Positions 1 through 6,931 of a stretch of DNA of 23,084 nucleotides are shown here, piece after piece. This DNA is from a virus, in the IMG/VR virus record IMGVR_UViG_3300032224_000629, positions 1 through 23,084 of that record; one strand, 5' to 3'. The notes under the pieces were generated by a model. That model was not told the DNA's origin. It made no database searches and saw only the letters and a program-made list of their open reading frames with translations. How positions within the stretch are numbered: the first letter of the stretch is position 1; each line of letters opens with the position of its first letter. The position numbers were made by a program, and so were the translations under genes.

Positions 1-951
1 ACCACGGCTCGCCCAGCGGCCAGTACTAGCGCCATGATATACCAGTGTATTCCTAATCCGTCCTTCACGTTGTATCTCCATCATCTTAGCGTACTTAGCC
101 ACGCTAGTTTGGCTTCCTTCTTGACGTAACTCTAAAGCACGCCGTACATTAGGTGTTAAATTGGTGCGTTGCAACATGGCTGTAACCATCTCAGCGGTCA
201 TGTTGGACATATCCATGCCATGGGCATTTAACCAACCCAGTAATTTATCCCTCTCAGACGCTCTAAAACCCGTCAAGGCGACGCATTCGTTGTCGATGGC
301 ATCCTGTGCCCTTGCCACAGCTAGGACAGCGTTGTGGAGCTCATTAACGTCCACAGGAACGCCTCTAAGGTTGATCCGTTGGGTAGCCTCCCAGACTGCC
401 TGTTCGACCTCTGTAAGCCCCCTTAAAACGCTTCCTATAGCCATTTCTGTGCGTACGTCTTGGGCACAGTAATCAAACAGCTGTTTCATCAATTCGGGGT
501 CTTCATTAAACAATCCCTTGGTATTGGGTTTAGACAGCTTCATAATAAGCCTCTTGCCAATAGGGTCTTTCTTGTATTCCGCATTGAGAAATGCGCCAGC
601 CTCATCCAAGCTTTGTGGCACATTATTGCAAGCTGCAATAGCCATGGTGTCAATGCACTGGGTTAGCTTGAGGGGCGGCCAGTCGTACTTAGGTACACAG
701 ACACAATTCCAAATGGCGTACTCAAACATGGCGTTCCATGCTTGGATCTTGCCACCTTTACTGACATGTTGCATCAGTGGCCAGAGTTGGTTTGTTGCGG
801 GGTTTTGGGGAGGTAAAACCTTAACGGTTTCTATGGTGTTGCCAAACGCAATGCACAGAACTTCTGTGCTTGGATCGTTGGCATAGATGTCTAGACCGAC
901 ATCGGGAAGATTTGCTCTACTGCGGGTTTCAAAGTCAATGCTGTAAATCAT
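1..951 (-). CDS. Family A DNA polymerase, N-terminal part (runs off the left edge)
   Basis: An open frame of 317 codons starts at ATG 951 and is still open at base 1, so the gene is cut by the window edge. The protein begins MIYSIDFETRS, the Exo I motif (D-x-E) of a DnaQ-like 3'-5' proofreading exonuclease. At the window edge it reads YHGASTGRWASRG, the segment that starts the palm of phage family A polymerases (compare HGAxTGRWAG). It is therefore the replicative polymerase of a PolA-type phage module; the 5'-3' exonuclease domain of bacterial Pol I is absent. ATAGGAG lies 6 bases upstream of the ATG. It follows the ribonucleotide reductase gene after a 126-base gap with three palindromes. 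The catalytic palm motifs lie outside the window. Confidence 0.93.
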   Translation of the reverse strand, partial: MIYSIDFETRSRANLPDVGLDIYANDPSTEVLCIAFGNTIETVKVLPPQNPATNQLWPLMQHVSKGGKIQAWNAMFEYAIWNCVCVPKYDWPPLKLTQCIDTMAIAACNNVPQSLDEAGAFLNAEYKKDPIGKRLIMKLSKPNTKGLFNEDPELMKQLFDYCAQDVRTEMAIGSVLRGLTEVEQAVWEATQRINLRGVPVDVNELHNAVLAVARAQDAIDNECVALTGFRASERDKLLGWLNAHGMDMSNMTAEMVTAMLQRTNLTPNVRRALELRQEGSQTSVAKYAKMMEIQREGRIRNTLVYHGASTGRWASRG

Positions 952-1009
952 ATGATGCTCCTATGGCAAGCAGACAAATCTGCGGTTAAAAATGTAATAT
1001 AACACAAGT

Positions 1010-1023
1010 TTCCCGATCGGGAA
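1010..1023. repeat. Perfect 14-bp palindrome, copy 1
   Basis: TTCCCGATCGGGAA is its own reverse complement. An identical copy lies 49 bases away (start to start) at 1059-1072. This pattern is typical of paired binding sites for a dimeric DNA-binding protein. The distance to the polymerase ATG is 58 bases. Confidence 0.8.
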
Positions 1024-1035
1024 TATTTTGGATTT

Positions 1036-1056
1036 TTTGCTTAATATTTAAGCAAA
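1036..1056. repeat. 9-bp inverted repeat between the two palindromes
   Basis: TTTGCTTAA (1036-1044) and TTAAGCAAA (1048-1056) are perfect arms around a 3-base centre. There is no T-run on the minus-strand 3' side, so it does not look like a terminator for the upstream ribonucleotide reductase gene. It is more likely part of a composite operator. Confidence 0.6.
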
Positions 1057-1058
1057 TC

Positions 1059-1072
1059 TTCCCGATCGGGAA
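1059..1072. repeat. Perfect 14-bp palindrome, copy 2
   Basis: This is a second exact TTCCCGATCGGGAA. A T-run (1073-1079) follows on the plus strand and overlaps the ribonucleotide reductase stop codon. Read as plus-strand RNA it could form a short GATC-loop terminator, but no plus-strand gene points at it. Confidence 0.75.
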
Positions 1073-1077
1073 TTTTT

Positions 1078-2952
1078 TTAAATCTCGCAAGCTCCTGCAC
1101 TGCAAGCTAACATTTGTGCACCTTCTACGTTGTCGGTGTTTTCTCTGAGGGCACTCCAGTCAACGACTGGGATGCTGGCTTTAAGCTTTTCGTACTCTTC
1201 TTGCGTACACTCTTCGTAGGGGGCTTGGCGATAGGTTCCTCCGTCATAGGGCAGGTAGCTAACTCCACTGATTTCGTCAAAGTGGTCCCATGTCCACGCT
1301 CCGACACTGGGCCAGTCCTTTTCCGCCACAGAGATGGTGACGGACGGCTTGTGTTCGCACCAGTGTCTTTGGTAGGTGAGCCAGAGCTCAAGGTGGTCGA
1401 TTGGGGTGATGTCGTCTCTGACAAGTCCGTCAGGGGCTCTTTGTGGAAAACTGAAGACGGTAGTTTGGGTTGGCTTGTAAACGCAGTCTTCAGCTGGTAC
1501 TCCTTGTCCAACAAGGAATTGGGTGAGAGGATCTTTTTTATCTCCTCGCACTCTTCGGATATAGAATTTAGAATGGCGAGGGTGGATGCCGCTCGCCGAA
1601 TCAACGAGCTGGGATACTGTTCCACTTGGCTTGACGCATGTGATAGAAGCGCTGATAGGGATTCCGAGAGCATTCGCCCATTCTGTATTTGTTGCTCGAG
1701 CGCATTCTCTAAGTTCGTCCAATAAAACATTTAGTTCCTCTCCTTGTGTACACAAGAGTTTGTTGTCATAGATTCCTGTGAGCGAGACACCAAGTAAGCG
1801 CTCCTCTTCAGTATTACGTTGCCACACTTTACGCAAGTAGGGGAATTTTGTGAAGGTGGATTGGATTGTACCAAGGATGGAGGCAAGCCGCACTTTTCGC
1901 AATAAGGTTTCTTTGGTGTCGTCATGTCTTACTACTACCTCACTAAGATTACAAAATTGGTATGGTCGAAGAACAATTTCTGAGCAGGGGTTAGTGCCGA
2001 ATTCAAAGTTAGGATCACGGTGACCATATTTTTCAACCGTCTTGCGCGCAGCCTCACGGTTGAATATCCCTCTTTCTCCACTATGTGAATTGTATAGAGA
2101 AAGCCATTCTTCCATAAACTTTCCAACGGTAGGAGTTTCATTATAAACCGCGCTATTGTTGGCGAGTGCACGGTGAGGTGCAGTGTCCCACCACGGTCCA
2201 GCTTTAGCATGGCGAATCCTTTCATCATCCAAATCTGATAACGAGATCATTGCAGAGCGACGCACGCCGCCCACCACAACTACCTCACCAATTTTGCACA
2301 TCAAGTCGTGGCATTCTAATGAATGTAAGCGACGACCCTGTGCGTGTTTAAATGTAGCTACAGTAAACTCAAATAAGTCAATTAGTGGTTGCGGCCCGGA
2401 AGCTCTTCCACCAAATGTTTTGAGTCGTGCTCCGGCAGGTCTAACATTGCTGACATCCCACTTTGGGATTTCTCCGGCCCAGAGGTTGGCGAGGAGTAGA
2501 CGCAATGATTTTGCCCATCCTTCTTTGGAATCGTGCACGGCAATGGTATGTTCGGAATCGAATAAACGGTCTGGCACTTCCGGCAACTGACTAATATATT
2601 TTGACTCGACTGAGAAACCAACTCCAGTGCCACACAAGAGGATAAACATCGCTTCGTCAAACGATTTCGGATCATCCACTGGGAGATAACTGCAGTTATA
2701 GACGCAAGTATTGTCACGATCGGCACTCTTTCCAGCCGTCATCATGGCACGCATGGACGGCATTAGTTCTAGGTTTTTGATTGCGGTGAATAATTCTTCT
2801 TTCAACGCGCTATTTGCGGTGATTGCTGGAGTACGACTAAAAATATAATCTGTAAAGCGAGTTACTGTTTCTGGCCAACTTTCGCGGCGCTGTTTGTCAT
2901 CGATGAAGCGAGCGTAGCGACTCGCGGCAATGTATTCTTGATATTGATCCAT
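1078..2952 (-). CDS. nrdJ: Adenosylcobalamin-dependent (class II) ribonucleoside-triphosphate reductase
   Basis: It makes deoxynucleotides from ribonucleotides for phage DNA synthesis and needs host coenzyme B12. The 624-residue protein has the radical-enzyme signature NPCSEI, giving N321, C323 (thiyl radical) and E325. The redox pair is C87 and C334, and the C-terminal shuttle pair is C617 and C622 (CSAGACEI). The C323-to-C334 spacing (11) and the C617-to-C622 spacing (5) equal those of the monomeric Lactobacillus leichmannii RTPR. That enzyme is about 739 residues, and the C87-to-C323 interval here is about 50 residues shorter, so the effector-binding insertion is probably reduced. GGVRRSAMISLSD (about 228-240) is also family-typical. 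The gene lies directly downstream of a terminator (2987-3009) and upstream of the DNA polymerase. Confidence 0.95.
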   Translation of the reverse strand: MDQYQEYIAASRYARFIDDKQRRESWPETVTRFTDYIFSRTPAITANSALKEELFTAIKNLELMPSMRAMMTAGKSADRDNTCVYNCSYLPVDDPKSFDEAMFILLCGTGVGFSVESKYISQLPEVPDRLFDSEHTIAVHDSKEGWAKSLRLLLANLWAGEIPKWDVSNVRPAGARLKTFGGRASGPQPLIDLFEFTVATFKHAQGRRLHSLECHDLMCKIGEVVVVGGVRRSAMISLSDLDDERIRHAKAGPWWDTAPHRALANNSAVYNETPTVGKFMEEWLSLYNSHSGERGIFNREAARKTVEKYGHRDPNFEFGTNPCSEIVLRPYQFCNLSEVVVRHDDTKETLLRKVRLASILGTIQSTFTKFPYLRKVWQRNTEEERLLGVSLTGIYDNKLLCTQGEELNVLLDELRECARATNTEWANALGIPISASITCVKPSGTVSQLVDSASGIHPRHSKFYIRRVRGDKKDPLTQFLVGQGVPAEDCVYKPTQTTVFSFPQRAPDGLVRDDITPIDHLELWLTYQRHWCEHKPSVTISVAEKDWPSVGAWTWDHFDEISGVSYLPYDGGTYRQAPYEECTQEEYEKLKASIPVVDWSALRENTDNVEGAQMLACSAGACEI

Positions 2953-2979
2953 GTTTATTTTTATAATTAGAGTTAGAGG

Positions 2980-3009
2980 AAAAAACGCCCCGCCAAACTT
3001 CGACGGGGC
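2980..3009 (-). terminator. Rho-independent terminator after the ssDNA-binding protein gene
   Basis: On the minus strand GCCCCG (3009-3004) pairs with CGGGGC (2992-2987), followed by a T-run (complement of A 2980-2985). It separates the ssDNA-binding unit from the ribonucleotide reductase/polymerase unit. Confidence 0.85.
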
Positions 3010-3037
3010 TTACAACGTACTACCACAAGGAGGACTA

Positions 3038-3556
3038 CTATACTGCGAAATCTACTGCTGCGGATACACCGCCACCGCCAAGACGCTCACCGTCTTCAAG
3101 CTTTTGTACATTACCTAAACCACAAGCAATGCCTTTGGAACCTTCCATGTTGTATGGGAAGAATTCGATTGCTGCACGACCATAGCAACCACTGTAGAAC
3201 TCATCTGCATCGATGATTGGTTGCATGTCAGCATCGACAACACCTGGTTTCTTAGTGGTGTTGGCATTGATGAACATGGAGCCAGCGTATGCTGCATCTT
3301 CTTTTTCCAAGTCGCCATCACGCAAACCGCCTTTGAGTAACTTAGGCACTGTGCCACCAAAATAGCCAGCAGAGTTTGCTTTAGCTTCTTCAAACGCTTT
3401 GTTAATCTTAGCAATGGTTTCTTTGTCAGACTTTGGAATGATGATTGACACTGAATACTTAGGTGTCTTGCCATCGCCCTTGTCTACAGGAGCAAACACA
3501 TTAGCGTAAGAGAAACGAACTTTACCAGTTACGATACGAGGATTTTTTGTAGCCAT
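3038..3556 (-). CDS. DUF2815 family phage ssDNA-binding protein
   Basis: This 172-residue protein begins MATKNPRIVTGKVRFSYANVF and has the YSVSIIIPKSDKET segment typical of DUF2815, an OB-fold-like family that acts as the single-strand DNA-binding protein of phages with PolA/DUF2800 replication modules. The centre holds the conserved DEFYSGCYGRAAIEFFPYN region (about 117-135), and the C terminus is Gly-rich. It should coat ssDNA at the fork and in recombination. AAGGAAATC lies upstream of the ATG. It is the last gene of the DUF2800 unit, followed by a strong terminator. Two minus-strand TTGACA hexamers (3602-3607 and 3620-3625) precede it, but without a good -10. Confidence 0.88.
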   Translation of the reverse strand: MATKNPRIVTGKVRFSYANVFAPVDKGDGKTPKYSVSIIIPKSDKETIAKINKAFEEAKANSAGYFGGTVPKLLKGGLRDGDLEKEDAAYAGSMFINANTTKKPGVVDADMQPIIDADEFYSGCYGRAAIEFFPYNMEGSKGIACGLGNVQKLEDGERLGGGGVSAAVDFAV

Positions 3557-3610
3557 TTGACTGATTTCCTTATTTACTTAAAATTGATTGAACTTTAACG
3601 GTGTCAATCT

Positions 3611-3754
3611 CTACCGTACTGTCAAGAGTATACCACAGTTTCCTATAGTGTACCCTAAAAACATTACTGCTGGCCCAACTGCACCTTTCATATACTGATC
3701 TATTGCTACTCCTAAGTATATCAAAGTTGAAATGATTATTAAGGGGGTACTCAT
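3611..3754 (-). CDS. 47-residue two-helix membrane protein
   Basis: This small gene starts at an ATGA overlap (3751-3754) with the DUF2800 stop codon, so it is translationally coupled. The product begins MSTPLIIISTLIYLGVAIDQ. It has a hydrophobic N-terminal segment (about 4-18), a short polar link (DQYMKG) and a second hydrophobic segment (about 25-45) containing the pattern MFLGYTIGNCG. I have seen similar short proteins with a GYxIGN motif encoded in tailed phages, always without an assigned role. It probably sits in the inner membrane. The coupling between a nuclease and an ssDNA-binding protein is odd and may only reflect compact packing. Confidence 0.75.
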   Translation of the reverse strand: MSTPLIIISTLIYLGVAIDQYMKGAVGPAVMFLGYTIGNCGILLTVR

Positions 3755-4884
3755 GCGAAATCTTCTTTCAAAGTTTCATCCTTAACTAATCTTGGGCTAC
3801 CATCTGGACGCAAAATCAAACCACCTAATGTTGCCGCAACTTGACCTTTTTGTCCAAGCTTTTCTAATTGTGCCACAGATTTAAGTTTTGTCTCAAACAT
3901 ATCAGCACGATTAAAACCCTTCTCTTCCAATATTGTAACAGCTAAATCAGGATCTGCAATTTTACGATTACCCTTTGGAGTATACAACTTATATCCAGTT
4001 GGCACAATATTTTCATTGATGGCGCGTTGTGTAGCAAATTCTTCTACATCACTTGCCCATGTCTTTAAATCTGCAACACGAGATAACACAAGATCAAACT
4101 CTTCATTGGTTAACAATGGAGCTGGACGGAAGTCCAGTGTTGCTATTTCGTTGTTGAATTCCGACCTTGCTTTACATTGCGCTTTGGCGCGGCAGAACTG
4201 GCAGTGCTCGCCGGGGATGAAGTCGCCCGTACCCGCCCACGCCCTTTTGGCTTTTTGTTTGACGAAGTAATTACTCCAATCGAGGAGCTTTTCGATTGTG
4301 GTTTCGTCACTGCTGATGTTGTCGATACGGGGTTGGTAGATTGTATACTTGACCGTTTTGATGTTTGGGTACTCTTCTTGGAATTTGTTCCACGAACCGA
4401 GGGCGTAGAGTCTGAGTTGCGTGTTATCTTTGGCATCGACGGGGATACCTTTTCCGTATTTGAGGTCGATGATGTGAACGGAGCGCTCAGAAAGAATAAC
4501 CACATCGGACGTACCAAAGCCGTCAGGAACCCAGTCACTGAAGTCAACACGTTGCTCAAATAAAGCTTTGTCATGTTCACCGATTTGGCTACGGACATAG
4601 AGGCTGTACACATCGGTGTAATTTTCGAGTTCTTCGTTGTAATAGAAATTCTTTTTGATTTCTGCGTAACGAGTTTCATATTCTTCTTTCGTGATCTGGT
4701 TGTAGTGTAACTTTAACTTTATCTCACCCAAATCATGAGCAAGAGTTCCTTCGGCAGAAAAGTCGAATGATCCCGCTGGGCGTTTTGGTTCAGGTAAAGT
4801 TTGCTCGAGTCGAGCAGATGGTGTGCAAGTAAGCCACCGTTTTGATGATGATGCTGATAGTACTGCGTGTGCGTTTGCTGACAT
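3751..4884 (-). CDS. DUF2800 phage nuclease, Cas4/AddB-like PD-(D/E)XK with Fe-S cysteines
   Basis: This 377-residue protein has a PD-(D/E)XK nuclease core: AEGTLAH (44-50), D127 in GFGTSD, and D140-L-K142 in IIDLKYGKG, with Q156 in the QLRLYALG helix (156-163). Cysteines at 20, 228, 231 and 237 (one N-terminal, then CQFCRAKAQC) match the split four-cysteine iron-sulfur layout of Cas4 and AddB nucleases. DUF2800 genes regularly lie beside DUF2815 and PolA genes in phages, so a role in end processing during recombination-dependent replication is likely. The 13-bp promoter-like element (4923-4935) lies 38 bases upstream of the ATG, directly behind a hairpin. Confidence 0.9.
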   Translation of the reverse strand: MSANAHAVLSASSSKRWLTCTPSARLEQTLPEPKRPAGSFDFSAEGTLAHDLGEIKLKLHYNQITKEEYETRYAEIKKNFYYNEELENYTDVYSLYVRSQIGEHDKALFEQRVDFSDWVPDGFGTSDVVILSERSVHIIDLKYGKGIPVDAKDNTQLRLYALGSWNKFQEEYPNIKTVKYTIYQPRIDNISSDETTIEKLLDWSNYFVKQKAKRAWAGTGDFIPGEHCQFCRAKAQCKARSEFNNEIATLDFRPAPLLTNEEFDLVLSRVADLKTWASDVEEFATQRAINENIVPTGYKLYTPKGNRKIADPDLAVTILEEKGFNRADMFETKLKSVAQLEKLGQKGQVAATLGGLILRPDGSPRLVKDETLKEDFA

Positions 4885-4922
4885 AACTGTTTTCCTTTTT
4901 AGCTGTTTATCTGAGTGTACTA

Positions 4923-4935
4923 CTACTTATGCAAA
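4923..4935 (-). promoter_or_regulatory. Repeated 13-bp promoter-like element, copy 1
   Basis: TTTGCATAAGTAG on the minus strand, 38 bases upstream of the DUF2800 ATG and immediately after the terminator hairpin 4934-4965. It is identical to 6148-6160 and 14064-14076. It contains a -10-like CATAAG preceded by TTTG. No conserved -35 hexamer is shared by the three sites. Confidence 0.65.
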
Positions 4936-4965
4936 ATGGGCTAGGTTTTTATGCCTAGCCCATTT
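4934..4965 (-). terminator. Strong hairpin after the small-terminase-like gene
   Basis: AAATGGGCTAGG (4934-4945) and CCTAGCCCATTT (4954-4965) form a perfect 12-bp stem with an 8-base loop. It lies 22 bases beyond the stop codon of the gene at 4988-5374. On the minus strand the stem ends in TTTT, so it can act as an intrinsic terminator. The promoter-like element begins at its foot. Confidence 0.8.
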
Positions 4966-4987
4966 CATAATGTGAGAAACTTTTGAC

Positions 4988-5374
4988 TTATTCTTTAACT
5001 GCTCGTAATTGCTTGATTAAGTCGTTAACTGCGCCGGCAAAGTCGATTGTAACATCAGCTTTGACTTCTTGCTTAATATCCATGCGTTCCCTGTAATCTG
5101 TTGGGAATTGACCACGCAAGGCTATTTCAGCGATACGGCTGTTAAATGCTTTATTACCTACATTGGCAAGCATTTCACGCTCCCAGTAAGCCTGTGAGTG
5201 TACCAGTGCCATATCTAATGCATCGGCAAACTCTGGGTACTTTTTACGCCAGCCAGCGGCTACATCTTTGGTAATGCCAATGTCAGACCAAATCATTTTT
5301 TGCGATGCACCAAGCTTTCCCAGCTCGATCATTTTCTCGCACATCTCTGGTTTATACGTGTACTTAGTTGCCAC
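4988..5374 (-). CDS. Small terminase subunit-like helix-turn-helix protein
   Basis: This 128-residue protein starts with YKPEMCEKMIELGKLGASQK and continues with an HTH-like segment (IWSDIGITKDVAAGWRKKYPEF, about 28-49). This is the pattern of phage small terminase subunits and terminase-associated HTH proteins (YKPE...xxLGxxGxSxxEIAxxLGVSxxTxxxWxxxxPEF). A helical middle (HSQAYWEREM) and a C-terminal VNDLIKQLRAVKE helix follow. It would recognise the packaging site on phage DNA. No large terminase gene is in the window. It overlaps the upstream gene by 11 bases and ends the four-gene unit before a hairpin. A plain DNA-binding regulator is the alternative. Confidence 0.6.
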   Translation of the reverse strand: MATKYTYKPEMCEKMIELGKLGASQKMIWSDIGITKDVAAGWRKKYPEFADALDMALVHSQAYWEREMLANVGNKAFNSRIAEIALRGQFPTDYRERMDIKQEVKADVTIDFAGAVNDLIKQLRAVKE

Positions 5375-5630
5375 ACTTCCACCTTTTTAAAGCGGCTGCT
5401 TTGCGTGTTGGTTTACCGTTCTCGTCTTTCATTGGACCTTTTACGCCAGACATACGAGCGCAAAATGAGTTTTTACGAGCACCACCTTGTGGCTGTGGCG
5501 CTTTTAAATTCGAGCCAGTAGCCGCATTATACTTAGCACGACCTTTGGCGGTAAGCCCAGCACCCTGAGATGCTGGCAACTTTTCACCACGGCCAATTGC
5601 AAGCGATACACTTTTCTTTTTAGTTGCCAT
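5364..5630 (-). CDS. Small basic phage protein (VSLAIGRGEKLP/GLTAKGRAKYN type)
   Basis: This 88-residue, Lys/Arg-rich protein contains SLAIGRGEKLPASQGAGLTA and KNSFCARMSGVKGPMKDENG. I recognise these phrases from conserved small proteins near packaging or structural genes of aquatic phages; the function is unknown. The composition suggests nucleic acid binding or a minor virion role. Its ATG shares one base with the stop of the upstream gene (TAATG at 5628-5632), and its end overlaps the terminase-like gene by 11 bases. Confidence 0.75.
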   Translation of the reverse strand: MATKKKSVSLAIGRGEKLPASQGAGLTAKGRAKYNAATGSNLKAPQPQGGARKNSFCARMSGVKGPMKDENGKPTRKAAALKRWKCGN

Positions 5631-5779
5631 TACTTTTTAGCAGTCTTTGCAGACTCTTTAAATTGTTTAGCGGTAGGAGCACCCTTGGCACCTGGCTTAC
5701 GCATTTTCTCGCCAGAACCGTTTTTTATGCGCTCTTGTTTAGCATGAATATTGGCGTACAAGCCAGGTTTAGTTGCCAT
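5630..5779 (-). CDS. 49-residue basic phage protein
   Basis: It begins MATKPGLYANIHAKQERIKN and continues GSGEKMRKPGAKGAPTAKQF. This short lysine-rich protein type is commonly encoded next to the 88-residue basic protein in phage genomes. It has no predicted membrane segment. Function unknown. Its stop TAA overlaps the next ATG by one base. The ATG lies within one copy of an 11-bp direct repeat (5778-5788). Confidence 0.75.
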   Translation of the reverse strand: MATKPGLYANIHAKQERIKNGSGEKMRKPGAKGAPTAKQFKESAKTAKK

Positions 5780-5809
5780 TGTAAAGTTCTCTTAAATGAT
5801 TGTAAAGTT
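5778..5809. repeat. 11-bp direct repeat spaced 21 bp
   Basis: ATTGTAAAGTT occurs at 5778-5788 and 5799-5809. The 21-bp spacing is two helical turns. One copy covers the ATG of the 49-residue gene. It could be a protein or translational operator, or a chance duplication. Confidence 0.45.
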
Positions 5810-6070
5810 TTAGAATATTACTGAAACGCCTGCCATCTTTTTGGCGATACCAGTTAATTCTTTGGTGTATTGACCACTGATAAAGGTATTGATTTCAATC
5901 GCTTTATCAATAATTTCGTCAGTTGTTGGAAAAGCTGGAGCTAATTCAGCTGCTTCTTTAGTTGTTTTGTTTACCACTTCCCATGCTGCCAAGTTGGCTT
6001 CATGTTGTTTGATCATAAGATCTTTAGCGGTGTTAAAAATAGAAAAACGAAGTTCAAATGGGGATACCAT
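5810..6070 (-). CDS. Conserved phage protein of unknown function (SPFELRFxIF)
   Basis: This 86-residue protein starts MVSPFELRFSIFNTAKDLM and continues with a long acidic helix and PTTDEIIDKAIEINTFIS. Proteins opening with (S/N)PFELRFxIF and ending with a KAxEIN(T/S)FVS-like helix occur in T4-like cyanophages and other aquatic phages, without a known role. It is the first gene of the unit headed by the 13-bp element at 6148-6160. AAAGG lies 9 bases upstream of the ATG. Confidence 0.75.
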   Translation of the reverse strand: MVSPFELRFSIFNTAKDLMIKQHEANLAAWEVVNKTTKEAAELAPAFPTTDEIIDKAIEINTFISGQYTKELTGIAKKMAGVSVIF

Positions 6071-6178
6071 GGTAATACCTTTCTGTGTGTGTGTTGTGTG
6101 TAAGAATAGGTTTCCAAGCGTTTCACAACGAGTTGTACTCCCTATATCTACTTATGCAAACTTTTAACCTTTTTCGCC
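6071..6178. promoter_or_regulatory. Leader of the four-gene unit, with TG-rich tract
   Basis: This 108-base gap holds the 13-bp promoter-like element and, between it and the gene, a TG-dinucleotide tract (6084-6101) close to the ribosome site. The leader RNA would be about 70 bases, longer than for the other two copies of the element. Confidence 0.5.
6148..6160 (-). promoter_or_regulatory. Repeated 13-bp promoter-like element, copy 2
   Basis: TTTGCATAAGTAG on the minus strand, 77 bases upstream of the ATG at 6070 and just 18 bases beyond the last stop codon of the replication operon (6179). Its position exactly at an operon boundary supports a promoter role. Confidence 0.65.
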
Positions 6179-6403
6179 CTAATCTGGAATGATTATGGTC
6201 TTTTTAGGTTTGGAAGGCGGGGTGTTATCCCCGTGCTCTTTGCGATACCGCAAGGCATCATTTAGCATCATCTTGGTCATGGCCAGCGCCTTTTCTTGGT
6301 GCTCTTGCTCCATCTGGGCGGTGGTTTGTTTTGCTTTACGCTCCACTTCCTTGATGATGTTGTTGCTGATGCCAGCGTGTTTAAGCAGTTGCTTTAGGTT
6401 CAT
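6179..6403 (-). CDS. Small helical protein, unknown
   Basis: This 74-residue protein is almost entirely a charged helix with coiled-coil character (EVERKAKQTTAQMEQEHQEKAL...), ending in a Pro/Lys tail (PPSKPKKTIIIPD). I do not recognise it. It is the last gene of the replication operon and overlaps the preceding gene by 23 bases. Confidence 0.6.
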   Translation of the reverse strand: MNLKQLLKHAGISNNIIKEVERKAKQTTAQMEQEHQEKALAMTKMMLNDALRYRKEHGDNTPPSKPKKTIIIPD

Positions 6404-6614
6404 CTTGAGCCTTTGCTACAGCGGCTAATCCCTCTTCAGCTTTTTTAACTTGAGGACCGGCTTGTTGCTGGATCATGTTGATGAACGCAACGAACGTTGT
6501 TGTTGGCACAGCGTTTGGTGTGTTCAAAATGTTCAACAGTGCGTTAACTTCTTTCACTGGGAACTCCAAGGTTACTACAAAATCGTCCAACATGTTTTTG
6601 ACTTGATCTGTCAT
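6381..6614 (-). CDS. Small protein, unknown
   Basis: This 77-residue protein begins MTDQVKNMLDDFVVTLEFPV and includes EVNALLNILNTP (22-33), a pattern I associate with small phage helical proteins without known function. The tail is Ala/Lys/Glu-rich. Its ATG overlaps the previous stop (ATGA, 6611-6614), so expression follows that gene. Confidence 0.65.
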   Translation of the reverse strand: MTDQVKNMLDDFVVTLEFPVKEVNALLNILNTPNAVPTTTFVAFINMIQQQAGPQVKKAEEGLAAVAKAQDEPKATA

Positions 6615-6931
6615 TTTTTACTTCCTTTCTTAAATTTTTTGGTAAATGCATTACCTTTTCTTTCTACTGAAAACATTGCTTCTCTTGCTGCTAACTTCAC
6701 TGGATCAGTGCAATACTGATTTAATTCAAATACTCTTGCCGACATATCCATCAACTGCCAGCAACGCATTTCATGTAATTGTTTGAGACCAAGTAATGTG
6801 TTTGCCACTTCATCTTCGGTCATTGGCTTTTCAGCATCGCCGTGATACAAAAACAATGTCTCAATATCATCAGCCGTTTGCCATACTTTGTAGATGGCAT
6901 CTTCTAAATCAAAGTGAGTATATTTTTTCAT
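6611..6931 (-). CDS. Hypothetical phage protein, 106 residues
   Basis: This acidic helical protein starts MKKYTHFDLEDAIYKVWQTA and includes a middle resembling a small phage tail or regulator helix (DDIETLFLYHGDAEKPMTED) and a strongly basic C terminus (KKFKKGSKK). I cannot assign a function. It is coupled on both sides by ATGA overlaps (6928-6931 and 6611-6614). Confidence 0.65.
   Translation of the reverse strand: MKKYTHFDLEDAIYKVWQTADDIETLFLYHGDAEKPMTEDEVANTLLGLKQLHEMRCWQLMDMSARVFELNQYCTDPVKLAAREAMFSVERKGNAFTKKFKKGSKK

Larger units (their letters stand above)
952..1077. promoter_or_regulatory. Intergenic control region upstream of the DNA polymerase gene
   Basis: This 126-base gap between two DNA-metabolism genes holds two identical 14-bp palindromes (1010-1023 and 1059-1072), a 9-bp inverted repeat between them (1036-1056), and a small hairpin, GCAGA/TCTGC, at 970-983 near the polymerase ribosome site. 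The minus-strand segment TTGTGTTATATTACA (about 994-1008) could supply a -10 element, but I see no convincing -35. No reading frame of useful size is present. Confidence 0.5.

Noticed and set aside
161-886. Plus-strand open frames opposite the DNA polymerase
   Set aside because: They are shadows of the minus-strand polymerase frame, which shows clear exonuclease and palm motifs; no ribosome sites or family features.
1059-1079. Palindrome plus T-run as a terminator
   Set aside because: The T-run is on the plus strand, where no gene approaches; minus-strand transcripts would see A-rich sequence after the hairpin.
1114-1725. 203-codon plus-strand open frame opposite the ribonucleotide reductase
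   Set aside because: It lies inside the reductase, whose catalytic residues prove the other frame; its protein has no recognisable features.
4143-4679. Ser/Thr/Lys-rich open frames within the DUF2800 gene
   Set aside because: Low-complexity composition of a shifted frame over conserved nuclease motifs.
6084-6101. TG-dinucleotide tract as a phase-variation repeat
   Set aside because: Short, imperfect and outside any coding frame; more likely leader composition.
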